From Ectobius pallidus (Eukaryota > Arthropoda > Insecta > Blattodea > Ectobiidae): a DNA stretch of 64,000 nucleotides. The notes below the pieces were generated by a model. That model was not told where the DNA came from. It saw only the letters and a program-made list of their open reading frames with translations, and searched no databases. The translations under genes and the position numbers were made by a program. Location of the stretch: positions 151,983,269 through 152,047,268 of the forward strand of contig CAXKWD010000007.1 in the NCBI GenBank assembly GCA_964059195.1, read 5' to 3'. Shown here one piece after another: positions 45,500-56,096 of this stretch. How positions within the stretch are numbered: position 1 is the first letter of the stretch; every line of letters begins with the position of its first letter.

Positions 45500-45712
45500 A
45501 GATGTTGAGAAATTCTCGTGTGGGCTGAAATTTATTATCGCACAGGAAATGCCTGCTTTTGTGCAGTTCAGAAACTCTTGTCTTCTCGTCGTCTGTCCAG
45601 AAATCGAAAAATAAAAATGTATAAGACAATTATCCTGCCCGTTGTATTATATGGATGTGTGACATGGTCGCTTACTCTTTGGGAAGAACATAATCGGAGA
45701 GAAACGTGTTAA
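45500..45712 (+). pseudogene. RTE-like LINE fragment
   Basis: The plus strand encodes YYRTGNACFCAVQKLLSSRR, then KMYKTIILPVVLYGCVTW and SLTLWEEH, the same block as in 41760-42290. Both ends truncated. It lies head to head with the minus-strand LINE at 44858-45452. Confidence 0.85.
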
Positions 45713-46293
45713 TTAAAGAACGTTGCATGACTGCTTTTTGTTTGTAGACAATCGGCATAACACTACAGATAGTTCACGTGCAGTAATTATTAATAACCTG
45801 AAAGATTACTTCTTGAATTTTTATTTCTTGATAAATTCCACTGGTATTAAAAAGGCGGGATTTTTCATAGTTAATTTTGCGCCCTCTTTGTACCTGCGCC
45901 CTTGGCGGGGGCTCATCTCGCCACCGCCTAGCTACGGCCCTGATTACTGGGTACTCCCCCTCACTAAAAACTGTAACTTTCTCTGCCCATGGCATAGGGT
46001 ACTAAAGGTAGAGGAAGTTTTGTGTTCGACTCCGAAATTCGAAGCTGAGTTTTTAACATGAATACTAGTTTTGAGGTTCCCTGAATCCAATACTGTTTTC
46101 AGAAACATGTCTGTGTGTGTCTGTGAACAGCTAGCTCCAGAAAAAAATCACGCGAAAACAAAAAAAAATTGTATTTTGGTTAGACATCTTCTGGGGAACT
46201 GACACAAGATTGGCAATGATTTTCTCTTACCTATCTGTAGCCTACTGTGAACTCTAAAAGACATGCCAACTGAAACAAGACATCGTTATCTAA
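45713..46293 (+). repeat. Copy of the ACTTCCTCTGCCC element's left part
   Basis: From about 45974 the order CTTTCTCTGCCCATGG, GGTAGAGGAAGTTTTG, CGAAATTCGAAGCTGAG, CCCTGAATCCAA and AACATGTCTGTGTG follows the left part of 30059-30865. The right half is missing. The preceding 260 bp hold nothing recognised. Confidence 0.65.
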
Positions 46294-46301
46294 ATTATAA
46301 C

Positions 46302-46851
46302 CAGGGCCCGGATTTTGTAGACATGTCATCTTTTTATTGATGCTGCATAGACATTGCCAACTTGTAGATAAATCCTAATCATGGCCTCTAGTTTATAGAA
46401 ATGCATTTTTATTAGGTCATTTTTTGTCATTTTATGCAATTTTATATTTTTAGGGCATTTATTTCAATTTTACGTCATTATTTTGTCATTTTCGTGTCAT
46501 TTGCTTCCTTATTTTGTCATGTTCATGCATTATTTTAAATAATTGGCTAGGTTATTGTAATGCAATATTTTTGTAGAATCTACTTTAAAAGAATTTTCTT
46601 ACTTTTCTTCTCAAATGTTCCAATCAAGAACAAAGTTTTTAGACCTACAACATCCTTTCTACATTTACAGTTTTAAAATTACGTACACATTAGTCTAGCG
46701 TATATCTTTTTGTGCACAATAATAATTTTTATAAATAGAATATCAGTTATTAGGCCATTCTTTGTAATTATTAAGTCATTTTCTTTTAAATTTAGGGTCA
46801 TTTTATAGGTCATTTTTCAAACAATTTTAGGTCATCAGAATCCGGGCCCTG
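46302..46851. mobile_element. hAT MITE, CAGGGCCCGGATT family
   Basis: TIRs CAGGGCCCGGATT / AATCCGGGCCCTG enclose 550 bp. The flanks ATTATAAC (46294-46301) and GTTATAAC (46852-46859) match at 7 of 8 positions, so the duplication has one mutation. The interior is rich in repeated (A/G)GTCATTTT phrases. Non-coding. Confidence 0.92.
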
Positions 46852-47285
46852 GTTATAACCCTTATTACTATTTGTAATAAAAGTTAAATAACTCATGGAA
46901 CAATCGAAATAATAGCTACATTTACAAGTTCAGTATTTTGTTATTAAATAAAATAATTAAATTGACAACAAGGAGCTTAAATAGCAAATAAAATTTTAGG
47001 TGTTGATTTCGGGGGGGGGGGAGGGTCCTTCTTCCCTACGCCACTGCATCTCAACATCCCATAAGGTTACGAATACGCACAAATTGTTACGCGTTACATT
47101 CAATACTTATCATAGAATGTTGTAAAGCTTTTTTTCCTTCTTCAAAATTTGCTAATTTGTCACCAAAAAAATCCCACCCTATCCCATTAAGTTATGTTTC
47201 TCTTATAACAACTTGCAATTATAATGAAATAATTATTGGAAGAAGGTATAACATAGATTGATTCTCTCCCGACATTTATTATAAT

Positions 47286-47938
47286 TAGGGACCGGATTCT
47301 TAGGTTTTTACCTATTTTTTTCCTTGCTTCCAAAACAAAAAGCGCTCATACACTTTTTCGAATCATGTCCGTAGGATTCACCCACATTAATTCTGTGGCA
47401 CCTAAAAATACCTAAATGGGGTATAAAAACCTAAATATACCTAAACGGGATATAAAACCTAAAATATCTAATTTAGGCTACTTTTTTGTCTTTTTTGGTT
47501 GTCAGTTAAGAAATCGATATTTTGCGGGGAGACAATAATTTTTGTCGGGTTGAAATTAATACCTCCAGCGTTTCGTTCAACCCATTGTCGTCTAGGATGG
47601 ACAGTATCAAGAGAGGAAGTGTAGAGTACCGGCGTATTCGTTTTAAAATATTCGTACGAACAACCATTGTTGCCGTGTATGAACAAGGGTATAGAATTCT
47701 GTGTTTTAAAGCGTTTGTTTGCCTTTAGTACTGTCTTGTTATTCATACTGAGTGGTCACAGTGTGTTTTAAGAAGACGTGTTAATGATGTATTGAATCCT
47801 ATGTAGCACATTCAAATTCATTAAACCAATTATTCTATCCGAAAACGATATTTTGGATAAAAAACCTAAAAAAAAAACTATTTCACCTAATGGAAAACCT
47901 AAAACAGTGTTTTTAAAAACCTAAAAATCCGGTCCCTA
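47286..47938 (+). mobile_element. hAT family TAGGGACCGG, solitary copy
   Basis: A 653-bp third copy of the family that forms the compound element. TIRs TAGGGACCGGATTCTTAGG and complement ending CCGGTCCCTA. The flanks share TTATAAT on both sides; ATTATAAT repeats exactly if the last A of the element is counted as target. It has the same internal block as 37320-37625 but lacks the BED remnant. Confidence 0.92.
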
Positions 47939-47945
47939 TTATAAT

Positions 47946-48135
47946 CGTAAAGACCAAGGTGTCGTGTGCACTTTCTTAAACCCCCAGATTAACTTTCTCT
48001 ATTTTAACCTGTACTCTGACGTTTTGTTAGAAGGGTCATCTGATATCTCTGTGTGGTGTTGACCTAATTCACGAAGCGCACGCACCTGCTGGTCACTTCC
48101 GGAACCGTTCCAAGACATACGTAAGTAGAAGGTCA
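47946..48135. other. Unannotated
   Basis: About 190 bp between two hAT elements with no recognised signal. Confidence 0.5.
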
Positions 48136-48143
48136 CTACGGGC

Positions 48144-48415
48144 CATAGGCGTACCGAGGGGGGGTTTCGGGGGTTTGAACCCCCCCCCCCTATTGATTAA
48201 AAAAAGGAAAATTGTATAATTTTTTTAAGTCTGCCCATAATTTACTTAATACAAGTATAAAGCGTGGGAAGATTAAAACTCGTTATTTTGCGTCTTAATT
48301 TTTAAAATTTTCCGGGGGGGACCCCCGGACCCCCCTCTTCCTGGGGGAAATTCCATACCCCCCAGACCCCGCGGATGTTATAACCCCCCATATGGTCGGC
48401 CTGGTTACGCCTATG
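48144..48415. mobile_element. hAT MITE, CATAGGCGTA family, copy 2
   Basis: 272 bp with TIRs CATAGGCGTA / TACGCCTATG. Target duplication CTACGGGC is perfect at 48136-48143 and 48416-48423. It is close in sequence to 21564-21816 but has an extra short stretch near 48340-48362 (CCTGGGGGAAATTCC). Carries the same G-run then C-run. Confidence 0.96.
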
Positions 48416-48423
48416 CTACGGGC

Positions 48424-48705
48424 GACGGATTATTGTTATAAACAAGACGTTGTTGTTCCTACGTCACTGATTTATCATATTTTGTAAGGTCTAACAAACA
48501 GAAATAGCAAAACAATTTCACTTTAAATTCTGATAAGAGTATTCAACTGCTGGTTTGAAACATGATAAAGTTTATATTATAGCAAGGCAGTCACAATAAC
48601 TTTGCATATATTTTGCTTAAAATTATACGTTTTAGTTTATAAATATAAAACTTTATTGGGCTTTTTCCTAATATTTTCTGAACTAAAATGCTCATATTAC
48701 CATTT
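48424..48705. other. Unannotated
   Basis: AT-rich, no recognised element. Confidence 0.5.
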
Positions 48706-48718
48706 GAAACTTTGCAAA

Positions 48719-48775
48719 GGCCCGAGCGGCTTGGGTCGCTTAAATGTCCCTAAAAGGGAGAGGTGAAACTAAGGT

Positions 48776-48807
<32 letters not shown>

Positions 48808-48808
48808 A
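48719..48808 (+). mobile_element. 5'-truncated SINE (family 3)
   Basis: Only the last ~50 bp of the family-3 body remain (GCGGCTTGGGTCGCTTAAAT, AAAGGGAGAGGTGAAACT), with a (GAA)n tail. A perfect 13-bp duplication GAAACTTTGCAAA lies at 48706-48718 and 48809-48821, so it is a genuine truncated insertion and not a decayed full copy. Confidence 0.95.
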
Positions 48809-48821
48809 GAAACTTTGCAAA

Positions 48822-49149
48822 ACTATAGGCCTATACTATTGTCCATCGTAAAATGATCGAGAGGAAATATTTGAAAACTTTTATTTTAAGGCACCGTTAT
48901 TTTTAATGATAGTATCTTTAAAGACAAAACTCACTGCAGAATTAAAATGTCAAACGAAGTTAGCATACTAAATTAAAATAACATTTTTTTTTATTTAGTT
49001 ATTAAAACTCTCAAAATTAATAGAAACGCCAAGATAATGTTTTATTTTATTACGATAATTGATTTCTTTGCAGTCCGGCGTAGGTTTGTATATTGAGTCT
49101 CGCCAAATAAAGGGTTTAAGATTTTACGTTCTCAATCTGGTATTGTTAA
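48822..49149. other. Unannotated
   Basis: AT-rich, no recognised element or open frame of interest. Confidence 0.5.
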
Positions 49150-49905
49150 GCTTTATCGTTTATTTTTTAAAATGAAACTTGATGTATGCATTTATAACAT
49201 CCATGGGAAGAAGCCTATTGATATTGGACCAAATCGTGTGACCGGTACCGGAATAATGCTCAATTTAGTGCCTTTTTATGGTAATGTATAACAAAAAGCG
49301 CGATAACTCAAATACGCTTTATCGGATTTTAATGAAACTTGGTGTACGCGTGTATAATGTCCATGGGAAGAAACCTATTGATTGGACCTAATCGGTTGTC
49401 CGGTACCGGAGTAATGCCCAATTTAGTGCTTATTTTATGGTAATATATTAGAAAGAATTTATCAAATGCAAATCAGTTCTCATGGCGACATATTGTTTTA
49501 CAGTGTTCATATACGGCTTTGGAAGTTGCAATACAGTTAGCTTTGGCAAATAACACTACCCACATATTCCTTCACATATTACAAACTACAGTGTTTTGCA
49601 GATGACAAGCAGTTTATCGTTCTCCTTGCTTAGATACGCGGTCCAATCAGAGACGGCGAGACGGAGGGAAGACTGTTACTGCTAGCGACACTCTTTAGCT
49701 CGTACACGTGATTGGCGGTGAAGGAATTGGCTTCTTATTTGAAAAATACTGTAGACCTTTGTTCTTCCGTAAGCCCTGCTTAATGAATCGATCTGGAACT
49801 TAACTCGGAAATCGATTCAAAAAATAATTTATTTTCTGCGTATCATAATTGCAATTACCACTGATGAAACAAAAGCATTCTGGCACTTCGTTACATCAGT
49901 TTACT
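49150..49905 (+). repeat. CCGGTACCGG-family repeat, copy 3
   Basis: The left end is truncated. Two AAACTTG...GGTACCGGA modules, then the shared tail with CTTCCGTAAGCCCTGCTTAATG, CATTCTGGCACTT and CATCAGTTTAC. A 163-bp MITE (49589-49751) interrupts the tail. Confidence 0.8.
49589..49751. mobile_element. 163-bp TA-flanked MITE
   Basis: Left CAGTGTTTTGCA and right TGAAAAATACTG are imperfect inverted ends, with TA at 49587-49588 and 49752-49753. It is absent from the matching place in the copy at 63130-63605, which confirms it is an insertion. It contains GGTCCAATCAG and GACGGCGAGACGGAG. Confidence 0.75.
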
Positions 49906-49987
49906 TAATTTTATTATATACAGCAAAGCTTCAAATCTCTCAATATTTTTGCTTTGTTTACTACAATCACGTCTCAAGATTTATAAT

Positions 49988-50988
49988 TAGAGCCCGGATT
50001 TCCATGCAAATGCATGTTTTTATATACTTTGGTTAGACTTATCAAACTTTGTAGTTACTCAATACATGACTTATGGATTCCAAATAACCGTATTTTTTCC
50101 GTGCATGTTTGCATATTTCGGCCTTTTTATGGCAAAATTCATGCATAATGCATGTTTTGGATTCTTTTGGTTTAATGTAACATATTCAGACGTTTTTAAT
50201 GCATATAAACCCTCATTTTCTGGTTTTAGTGCATAATATCAAGTTACCATGCATAACTGTGCATATTGTGAATGTGCCTCCCTAAAATCTTGGCTTTTCA
50301 ATGAAACGTAAAAATGTTGTATTGTATTATCACTGTTATTTGATTGACTTGGCAACAGAGTCTGCCACCTGCATCAATTTGAGAGTGCAAACTACTGTTT
50401 ACCATAAATAAACAGTAATATATAATACACCAGGCTACAAAAGAAAATGCCGACTCGCCGACCTTCCATTCAAAGAAAACTGCAAAGCAGAATGTTCACT
50501 GCTTGAATTCGTCAGTCACATGTCATTGTTGAAGACGTTTAATTGTCTTTAGAATCGTGCTGTGGAGAAATGGGTGTGACAGTTAGGGAAAAACTTAAGA
50601 AGGTACTTAGTTCAAATCCTGATCTTAAACATCTGAAAACAGTGAAAGACTCATTATGTGGGGAAAAAAATGTACAAGACATGGAATTCGATCTCACCCT
50701 CAGTCAAATTTCTTCCCTTAAGTATGCACCTGTTACTTCTTGTGAAGTAGAAATATCATTTTCTGCGTTCAAGAATGTCCTAACTGATAAACGCACGAGT
50801 TTAAGTGAGAAGAATTTCGAAAAACTCGTTGTTGTATGTTGTTTTAAGAGAAATTGAAATATATTGCAGAACATTGCGGATTTTTGATAGTGCATGTTTC
50901 GCCCTTCATTGTGCATATTTGGAGATACGATAGTGCATGGATGCATGCATGTTTTTAAGTTTGATAGTGCATGAAAATCCGGGCTTTA
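49988..50988 (+). mobile_element. hAT element, TAGAGCCCGG family, internally deleted
   Basis: A 1,001-bp element with TIRs TAGAGCCCGGATTTCCATGC and its near-complement ending CCGGGCTTTA. Target duplication TTTATAAT is perfect at 49980-49987 and 50989-50996. Subterminal CATGCA/TGCATG motifs are dense at both ends. It carries the 3' end of a transposase gene. Confidence 0.96.
50543..50860 (+). pseudogene. hAT transposase C-terminal remnant
   Basis: A frame of 104 codons ending at TGA. The second half, from ISSLKYAPVTSCEVE through SFSAFKNVLTDKRTSLS to EKLVVVCC, is the hAT C-terminal dimerisation region (the YAP.TS..VER.FS motif) with the usual Arg of VERSFS replaced (VEISFS). The first half matches no domain I can name. 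The RNase H-like core with its catalytic acidic residues is missing, so the product cannot transpose. The start Met at 50543 is only the first in frame; translation from it is doubtful. Confidence 0.85.
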
Positions 50989-50996
50989 TTTATAAT

Positions 50997-51778
50997 ATTT
51001 TTACCTTTCTATAAGTTACAAACTAACACTTACCACCTGTCCCTCTGACCTCTCTCGGAATATAAGCGTAACAAAAATTCACATCGGTAAACAGAAACCT
51101 CCACTTGGAGGCCCTTCGCCCCCAAGGCTTGTAAACTACAGTATAGTTTACTGATCTTGCTTCGCCTCAACATAGGAGACGTAGGAAAACAGACAGACAT
51201 GCAGATATAAACTAACATGCTTCTGCGATAACGCGTGATATTTAGTACATCGTGAAAGCGAAATGCTTGAACTGACCCACATGCGTTATCAGGGGAGGAG
51301 CGCTGTTTGTTTTGATGCTGACATTTCCTCACACGCCTACTGGATCACATTCCTGTACAGCCAGACTTGTTTCTACCAGACTGTCAGCTGTCACACGTGT
51401 AACGATCATGAGGCCTTGGAATAATCTCGCACAAGCAAAGAGAAAAGAATTCCAAGACTTAGATGTTATTAGGCTACATGGACCATATAAATGCAACGTA
51501 AGACCTCTCAGCGCGAATTTTATTAATTTTGATATGCGTGACGTGTCTTTGCCACGCGAAACAAGCTATCCGGCAGTGCGCTGTTCCAATTCCGCGGAAC
51601 CCAAATTATCACAAAAAACCATAAAGGTAATCATTACAAAACGCAAAATAGATTTGATATTTATTTTTGTGTGAATTACTGCCCTTTGAATCTGCATACT
51701 TTTCCACTCTGTATACTAGAATGTGAAGTGAAAAAATTGAATTGCCCATGATTAGGGTAGAGTGTGTTATGTAATACA
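50997..51778. other. Unannotated stretch
   Basis: Two open frames overlap here (minus 51030-51332, 100 codons; plus 51312-51674, 120 codons). Neither shows a domain or family motif. Base composition is closer to balanced than in the flanks at 51000-51600, so a decayed host or element gene is possible. Confidence 0.4.
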
Positions 51779-52624
51779 TCTCTATATATATAAGAGGCTT
51801 TGTCCTGACTAACTGAATGAATGACTGACAGAAAATCAACGTAGAGCCTAAACTATAATAGATAGAGACTTGGAATTTTGACAGTACCTACGTTTCATAA
51901 TGTAGGTGCTCACTAAGAAAGGATTTTGAAAAAAATTTATTTTAAATGCCAAAAATCAAATGTTTTTGAGAATACTTAATCCCTTTTTACACAGAATTGT
52001 CAAATACAATTCACAGAACATATTGTTGCCAGTGGGTATCAGATGGGTCTGGAAAAAATGAAATGCAAGTTTGACAAATAAGAGAAGTTCTCAATATAAT
52101 TCATGTTATAAATAAATATTACAGAATGAAATCCACGAAAATAATGCAGTCACATAACTTTCTCTACCCTGGACATAGAGAAAACAAAACGAGGTATGGT
52201 AATGTGTATATTATTATATTATATCGCAGGTTTTTGGAGAGAAAAGTATGAAAGTGATAATGCTTTCTGTTTAATTTCATCCCCAAAACGGCTTTATGGT
52301 AACATGAGAGTGGGAAAAAATATTTTCCTCGATATTACAATTTTTTGTTACAGGAATTTCTGTTTCTTCTTATTTGACACTCTACCAGGCTTGCTGTGCA
52401 CTGTACAAGCGATGGGATGCAAAATTCTAGATCCTCTATGAGCCATAAAAAAACTATATCAAGCGTTTTCTGAGGGAATAGTTTTAGTGTAATAAGTCGT
52501 TCTTCCAATTTCAAATTATAAATACCTATATAAGGACCTAGAATTTAAAAATCGAAAGTCCTTCATAAGTTAATTTCCAATTACAAAATAAAAAACCCGG
52601 GCGACGCCGGGTCTTTTAAGCTAG
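51779..52624 (+). mobile_element. Non-autonomous Helitron, copy B
   Basis: Starts TCTCTATATATAAGAGG after an A and ends with the hairpin CCCGGGCGACGCCGGG and CTAG before a T; 846 bp. Same family as 33119-33931: both begin with GGCTTTGTCCTGACT and share a long interior. No Rep/helicase. The 81-codon open frame at 52196-52441 is only homologous DNA. Confidence 0.93.
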
Positions 52625-53022
52625 TAAAATATATATTAATAAACCGTCTATGGAATGCAAAAATGTCATATAGCTGAAGATAGTTCACTCTCGTTCATAG
52701 ATACAGAGCATTCTGCATTTGGCAACGAATCCTCATAGAAATGCAAATTTTATCGCTGCGAGGAGAAGAAGAATAAATTCAACACGTGCCATCGACAAAG
52801 TCCAGCGAGCTTTCAGAAGTTTATATTTGCACATAAAAGTGTTTACACAGTTCAGTTCGCTGATTTTCTGCGTCAGAAATCGTCACACCTCCGTCCGATC
52901 GTCTCTTGTTTATGACTTGTTATTTCATTCAATAAAAGAAAATATGAAACTTTTGGGATATGCGGTGGAAAACAGAGAGGAAATTCTTGACTAGTACAAT
53001 TCAAGTAAACATTGAATTTTAA
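52625..53022. other. Unannotated stretch
   Basis: A 91-codon open frame (52719-52994) resembles nothing known. The end (ACAGAGAGGAAAT, TAGTACAATTCAAG) is shared with 31545-31575. Confidence 0.45.
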
Positions 53023-53024
53023 TA

Positions 53025-53692
53025 CGAGGCGCGTCCGTAAAGCAAGTTCCCCTGGGGCCGTTTACAGAAACAAAACACCATTTCATGGACATATATGCTT
53101 TCTAACAGATACGGCAAATGCTTAGCTATTTTTCAACATATCGCCACCGGAACTGGAACATTTTTCATATTGTGGAACCAACGTTTGAACACCTGTGTCG
53201 TAGAAGTCTGCCGCCAGGGACTTGAACCACTGCGTGACAAACATCTCCTCCTTTCTGTCATTCTCTGACATTCCCTGTCATTTCTTTAGGCGTAGGGAAA
53301 TATGGAAATCACTGGGAGCGAAGTCCAGGCCTTAGGGTGGAAGTTTAAATACCTCCTAGCAAGTCTCCTGCAGAAGTTCGGCTGGGAGGTGTTTAAACAA
53401 TCACCATAAAGCCCGGACATCGCTCCCAGTGATTTCCATCTTTTCCTACACCTCACGAAATGACAAAGAATGACAGAGAGGCGAAGGTGGTTGTCACACG
53501 GTGGTTCAAATCCCAGGCGGCAGACTTCTACAACACAGGTATTCATAAGTTGGTCTCACGGTATGACATATGTCTCAATTCCGGTGGCGAAAATGTTGAA
53601 AAATTGCTGTGTCTATTGTGAGAAATATTTCCTTGAAATTGTGTTTTGTTTCTGTGGAAGGCCCAAGGGAAACTTACTTTATGGACGCCTCG
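53025..53692. mobile_element. Fold-back mariner element
   Basis: A 668-bp element with TIRs starting CGAGGCGCGTCCGTAAAGC and ending ...TTTATGGACGCCTCG, about 50 bp at 75-80% identity, and TA at 53023-53024 and 53693-53694. The two halves are long inverted copies of one mariner end: 53150-53280 pairs with 53450-53600, and GGAAATCACTGGGAGCGA (about 53303) pairs with 53417-53434. On the plus strand the right half encodes TRWFKSQAADFYNTGIHKLV, the mariner transposase C-terminus; the left half has the same block inverted and more decayed. Confidence 0.9.
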
Positions 53693-53694
53693 TA

Positions 53695-54137
53695 TATAGA
53701 TAATTTTACTAGTAGAATTTATGGGGAATAAAAATAAGCTATGTTTATGTTTGCGATGTGAATTTATTGCATAACACATTGCATGCAGACAACAATATGT
53801 GGTATGAAAGAAGCCATTCCAAAGCCCATTATTGTGCATTTAAGTGTCCAATGTGGAAAGCTATAAAGCAGGCAATGTTGTAATTTCCAACCACAGAGAA
53901 CAGTTTATTATCTGTGTGGCTGGTATCATACCACTGCCACGGTATCTAACTATTTTGTTTACATTTTTTGTACTATCTACTAGTACTCCCTGGAATTTGC
54001 ATCTGCAATATTTTTGAACTGAAACTTCTTTAAGCGCGCTAGGAGTAAATCACGAGCTAATCCAAAGTTGCGTTACGAAGAAAATCGTCACGAAAGTAGC
54101 GGGGCTGTGACAGGACTGTACAGAAAACAACTCAATG
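53695..54137. other. Unannotated stretch
   Basis: No recognised element or coding pattern. The 77-codon frame overlapping the mariner end is part of its transposase remnant. Confidence 0.45.
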
Positions 54138-54735
54138 AAGTTAAAAATTCAAAAATAAAAAATTCAAAAATTAAAAACCTAAAACCAAAATTTAAAAATC
54201 TAAAAATCCAAAATTTAAACAATCTAAAATTCTAAAGTTAAAATATCGAAAATCGAAAATTAAAAAAATACAAAAAATTTGAAATTTAAACATCCAAAAT
54301 TTAAGAAATCCCAAATTAAAAAATCCAAAAATCTAAAAATCCAAAATTTAAACTATCTAAAAATCTAAAGTTAAAATATCGAAAATCGAAAATTAAAAAA
54401 ATCCAAAAAATTTAAAATTTAAACATCCATAATTTAAGAAATCCAAAATTAAAAAATCCAAAAATCTAAAAATCCAAAATTTAAACTATCTAAAAATCTA
54501 AAGTTAAAATATCGAAAATCGAAAATTTAAAAAAATTAAAATTTAAACATCCAAAATTTAAGAAATCCAAAATTAAAAAATCCAAAATTAAAAAATTTCA
54601 AAGATCCAAAATTAAAAAAATTATAAATTAAAAAAGTTCATAAACCCAAAATTAACAAGTTCAACAATCCAAAATTTAAAAAAATCCAATAATCAAAAAC
54701 TGAAAAATCGAAAAATAAAAAAATCCAAGTTTCAC
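54138..54735. repeat. AT minisatellite, AAAAATCCAAAATTTAA type
   Basis: Irregular units of about 12-17 bp, with a longer internal period of roughly 120 bp in which a block containing CTAAAGTTAAAATATCGAAA recurs near 54233, 54366 and 54499. It is the reverse-complement counterpart of 29490-29990. It is followed by TTTCACTTCTGTCGCGTGG, which is also next to the other tract. Confidence 0.9.
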
Positions 54736-55065
54736 TTCTGTCGCGTGGCGTTCCACGCACCAGATTTTTTATCAGCTGCTACTACAAAAGTATTCGTTCA
54801 GTTGACACTTCTCTATTGCAGTAATGCAGTATCTTCATTTATTATTACTCCACTACTCATGCACTAGTTCTTAAATTTCGTGTAATTGATCATATAGGCT
54901 AAAGTTTTCTTGATTTTTCAGGAAGACTGTCCAAAAGTTCATGTTCGACTTCTTCTATAACTGTAACTGGTCTATGCTGACCATGCTTTATTTTTAAAAT
55001 GAAATAGCCATTTAATATAATTTTGTTTCCTTTTGTAGTAAAGATACAGGAGAACTAATGCTTAA

Positions 55066-55916
55066 GGGGAGACGTTGGGAGATTTACACTGACATATTTG
55101 CAATTCCATATCTCCTACAGTTTGTGACATTTCATACTGAAATTTGAAACACATTTTTAAGATTTCCTCTACTTTTTGTAATTTTTACATTTTTAATGAT
55201 TTATTAATGGTGTAGTGAGTCCGCCGGCGTGGTCTTGTGGTTAGCGTCGCTGACTACAGATCCGTCGGTCCGGGTTCGATTCCCGGTACCTCTTCGGATT
55301 TTTCTGAGGTAGGGAGGTCTGGTAGGGGTGCACTCAGCCTCGTGATTAAAAATTGAGGAGCTACTTGATAGAAAAGTAGCGGCTCCGGTCAAGGAATACC
55401 ACCATTAACGGCCGTGGGTGTCGGCATGCTGACCACATGCCCCCCAATCCTGCCATCTGCCTACGGGAGATGACGCAGCGGTCGGGTGGTAGGCCAAGTC
55501 CCTCCAGGGATGTAGCGCCACGGAGTATATAATGGTGTAGTGAAATTATGAATTTTTTCGCATTTCTAACTTTCGGTACTCATTTTTCCTACATCCTAAT
55601 AAAAATGTTCAATTCTCTGCACAGAAAAATGATTTACAGTAATAAGGACACATTTAAGTGTCACATTGTTTCAATATTTTCTGTGATTTTTTGAATCTGA
55701 TAACTTTTTTACAAAATTTTCCATGATCTTTCAGTCATAATACTGTGGCTTCTACTCAGAGAAAGTTGGAACTAAAAGAAAAGGACCGTTTTTATACCAT
55801 TTGTAGTTCGAATTTCAAAATGAATCTTTGGGATAATCTTCCCAATGATATTATGTACTTAAAAATAAAGAAATAAAATGTTGGGATATTTTCATGATTT
55901 CTGCCACCATCTCCCC
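55066..55916 (+). mobile_element. TTAA-flanked (Kolobok/piggyBac-like) element
   Basis: TTAA at 55062-55065 and 55917-55920. Ends GGGGAGACGTTGGGAG and CTGCCACCATCTCCCC are imperfect inverted repeats. A SINE (55219-55529) is inserted and accounts for 325 bp with its duplication, so the element itself is about 526 bp. Same family as 5004-6761. No transposase. Confidence 0.8.
55219..55529 (+). mobile_element. Full-length tRNA-headed SINE (family 2), copy 2
   Basis: A 311-bp copy of the SINE at 7988-8313. A box in TGGTCTTGTGGTTAGCG (about 55230-55246), B box GGTTCGATTCC (about 55275-55285), and the same body ending GATGTAGCGCCACGGAG. Perfect 14-bp duplication TAATGGTGTAGTGA at 55205-55218 and 55530-55543. 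A small deletion lies after the B box (CCTCTTCGG). Confidence 0.96.
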
Positions 55917-56096
55917 TTAAGTAGTTTTTTTTTCTGAAAAACTGTGCGACAAGCCTTTTCTTTAATAGTGCTAAATTTTCACCAAACTTACAGGAATGAA
56001 CTAATCTAAAATTGTCTATTAGTAGGACAGTGGGGTGTTAATTTTAAATATGTAGAAAATAGAAATTTCACACTCTCTACTAACAACGTTTTAATC

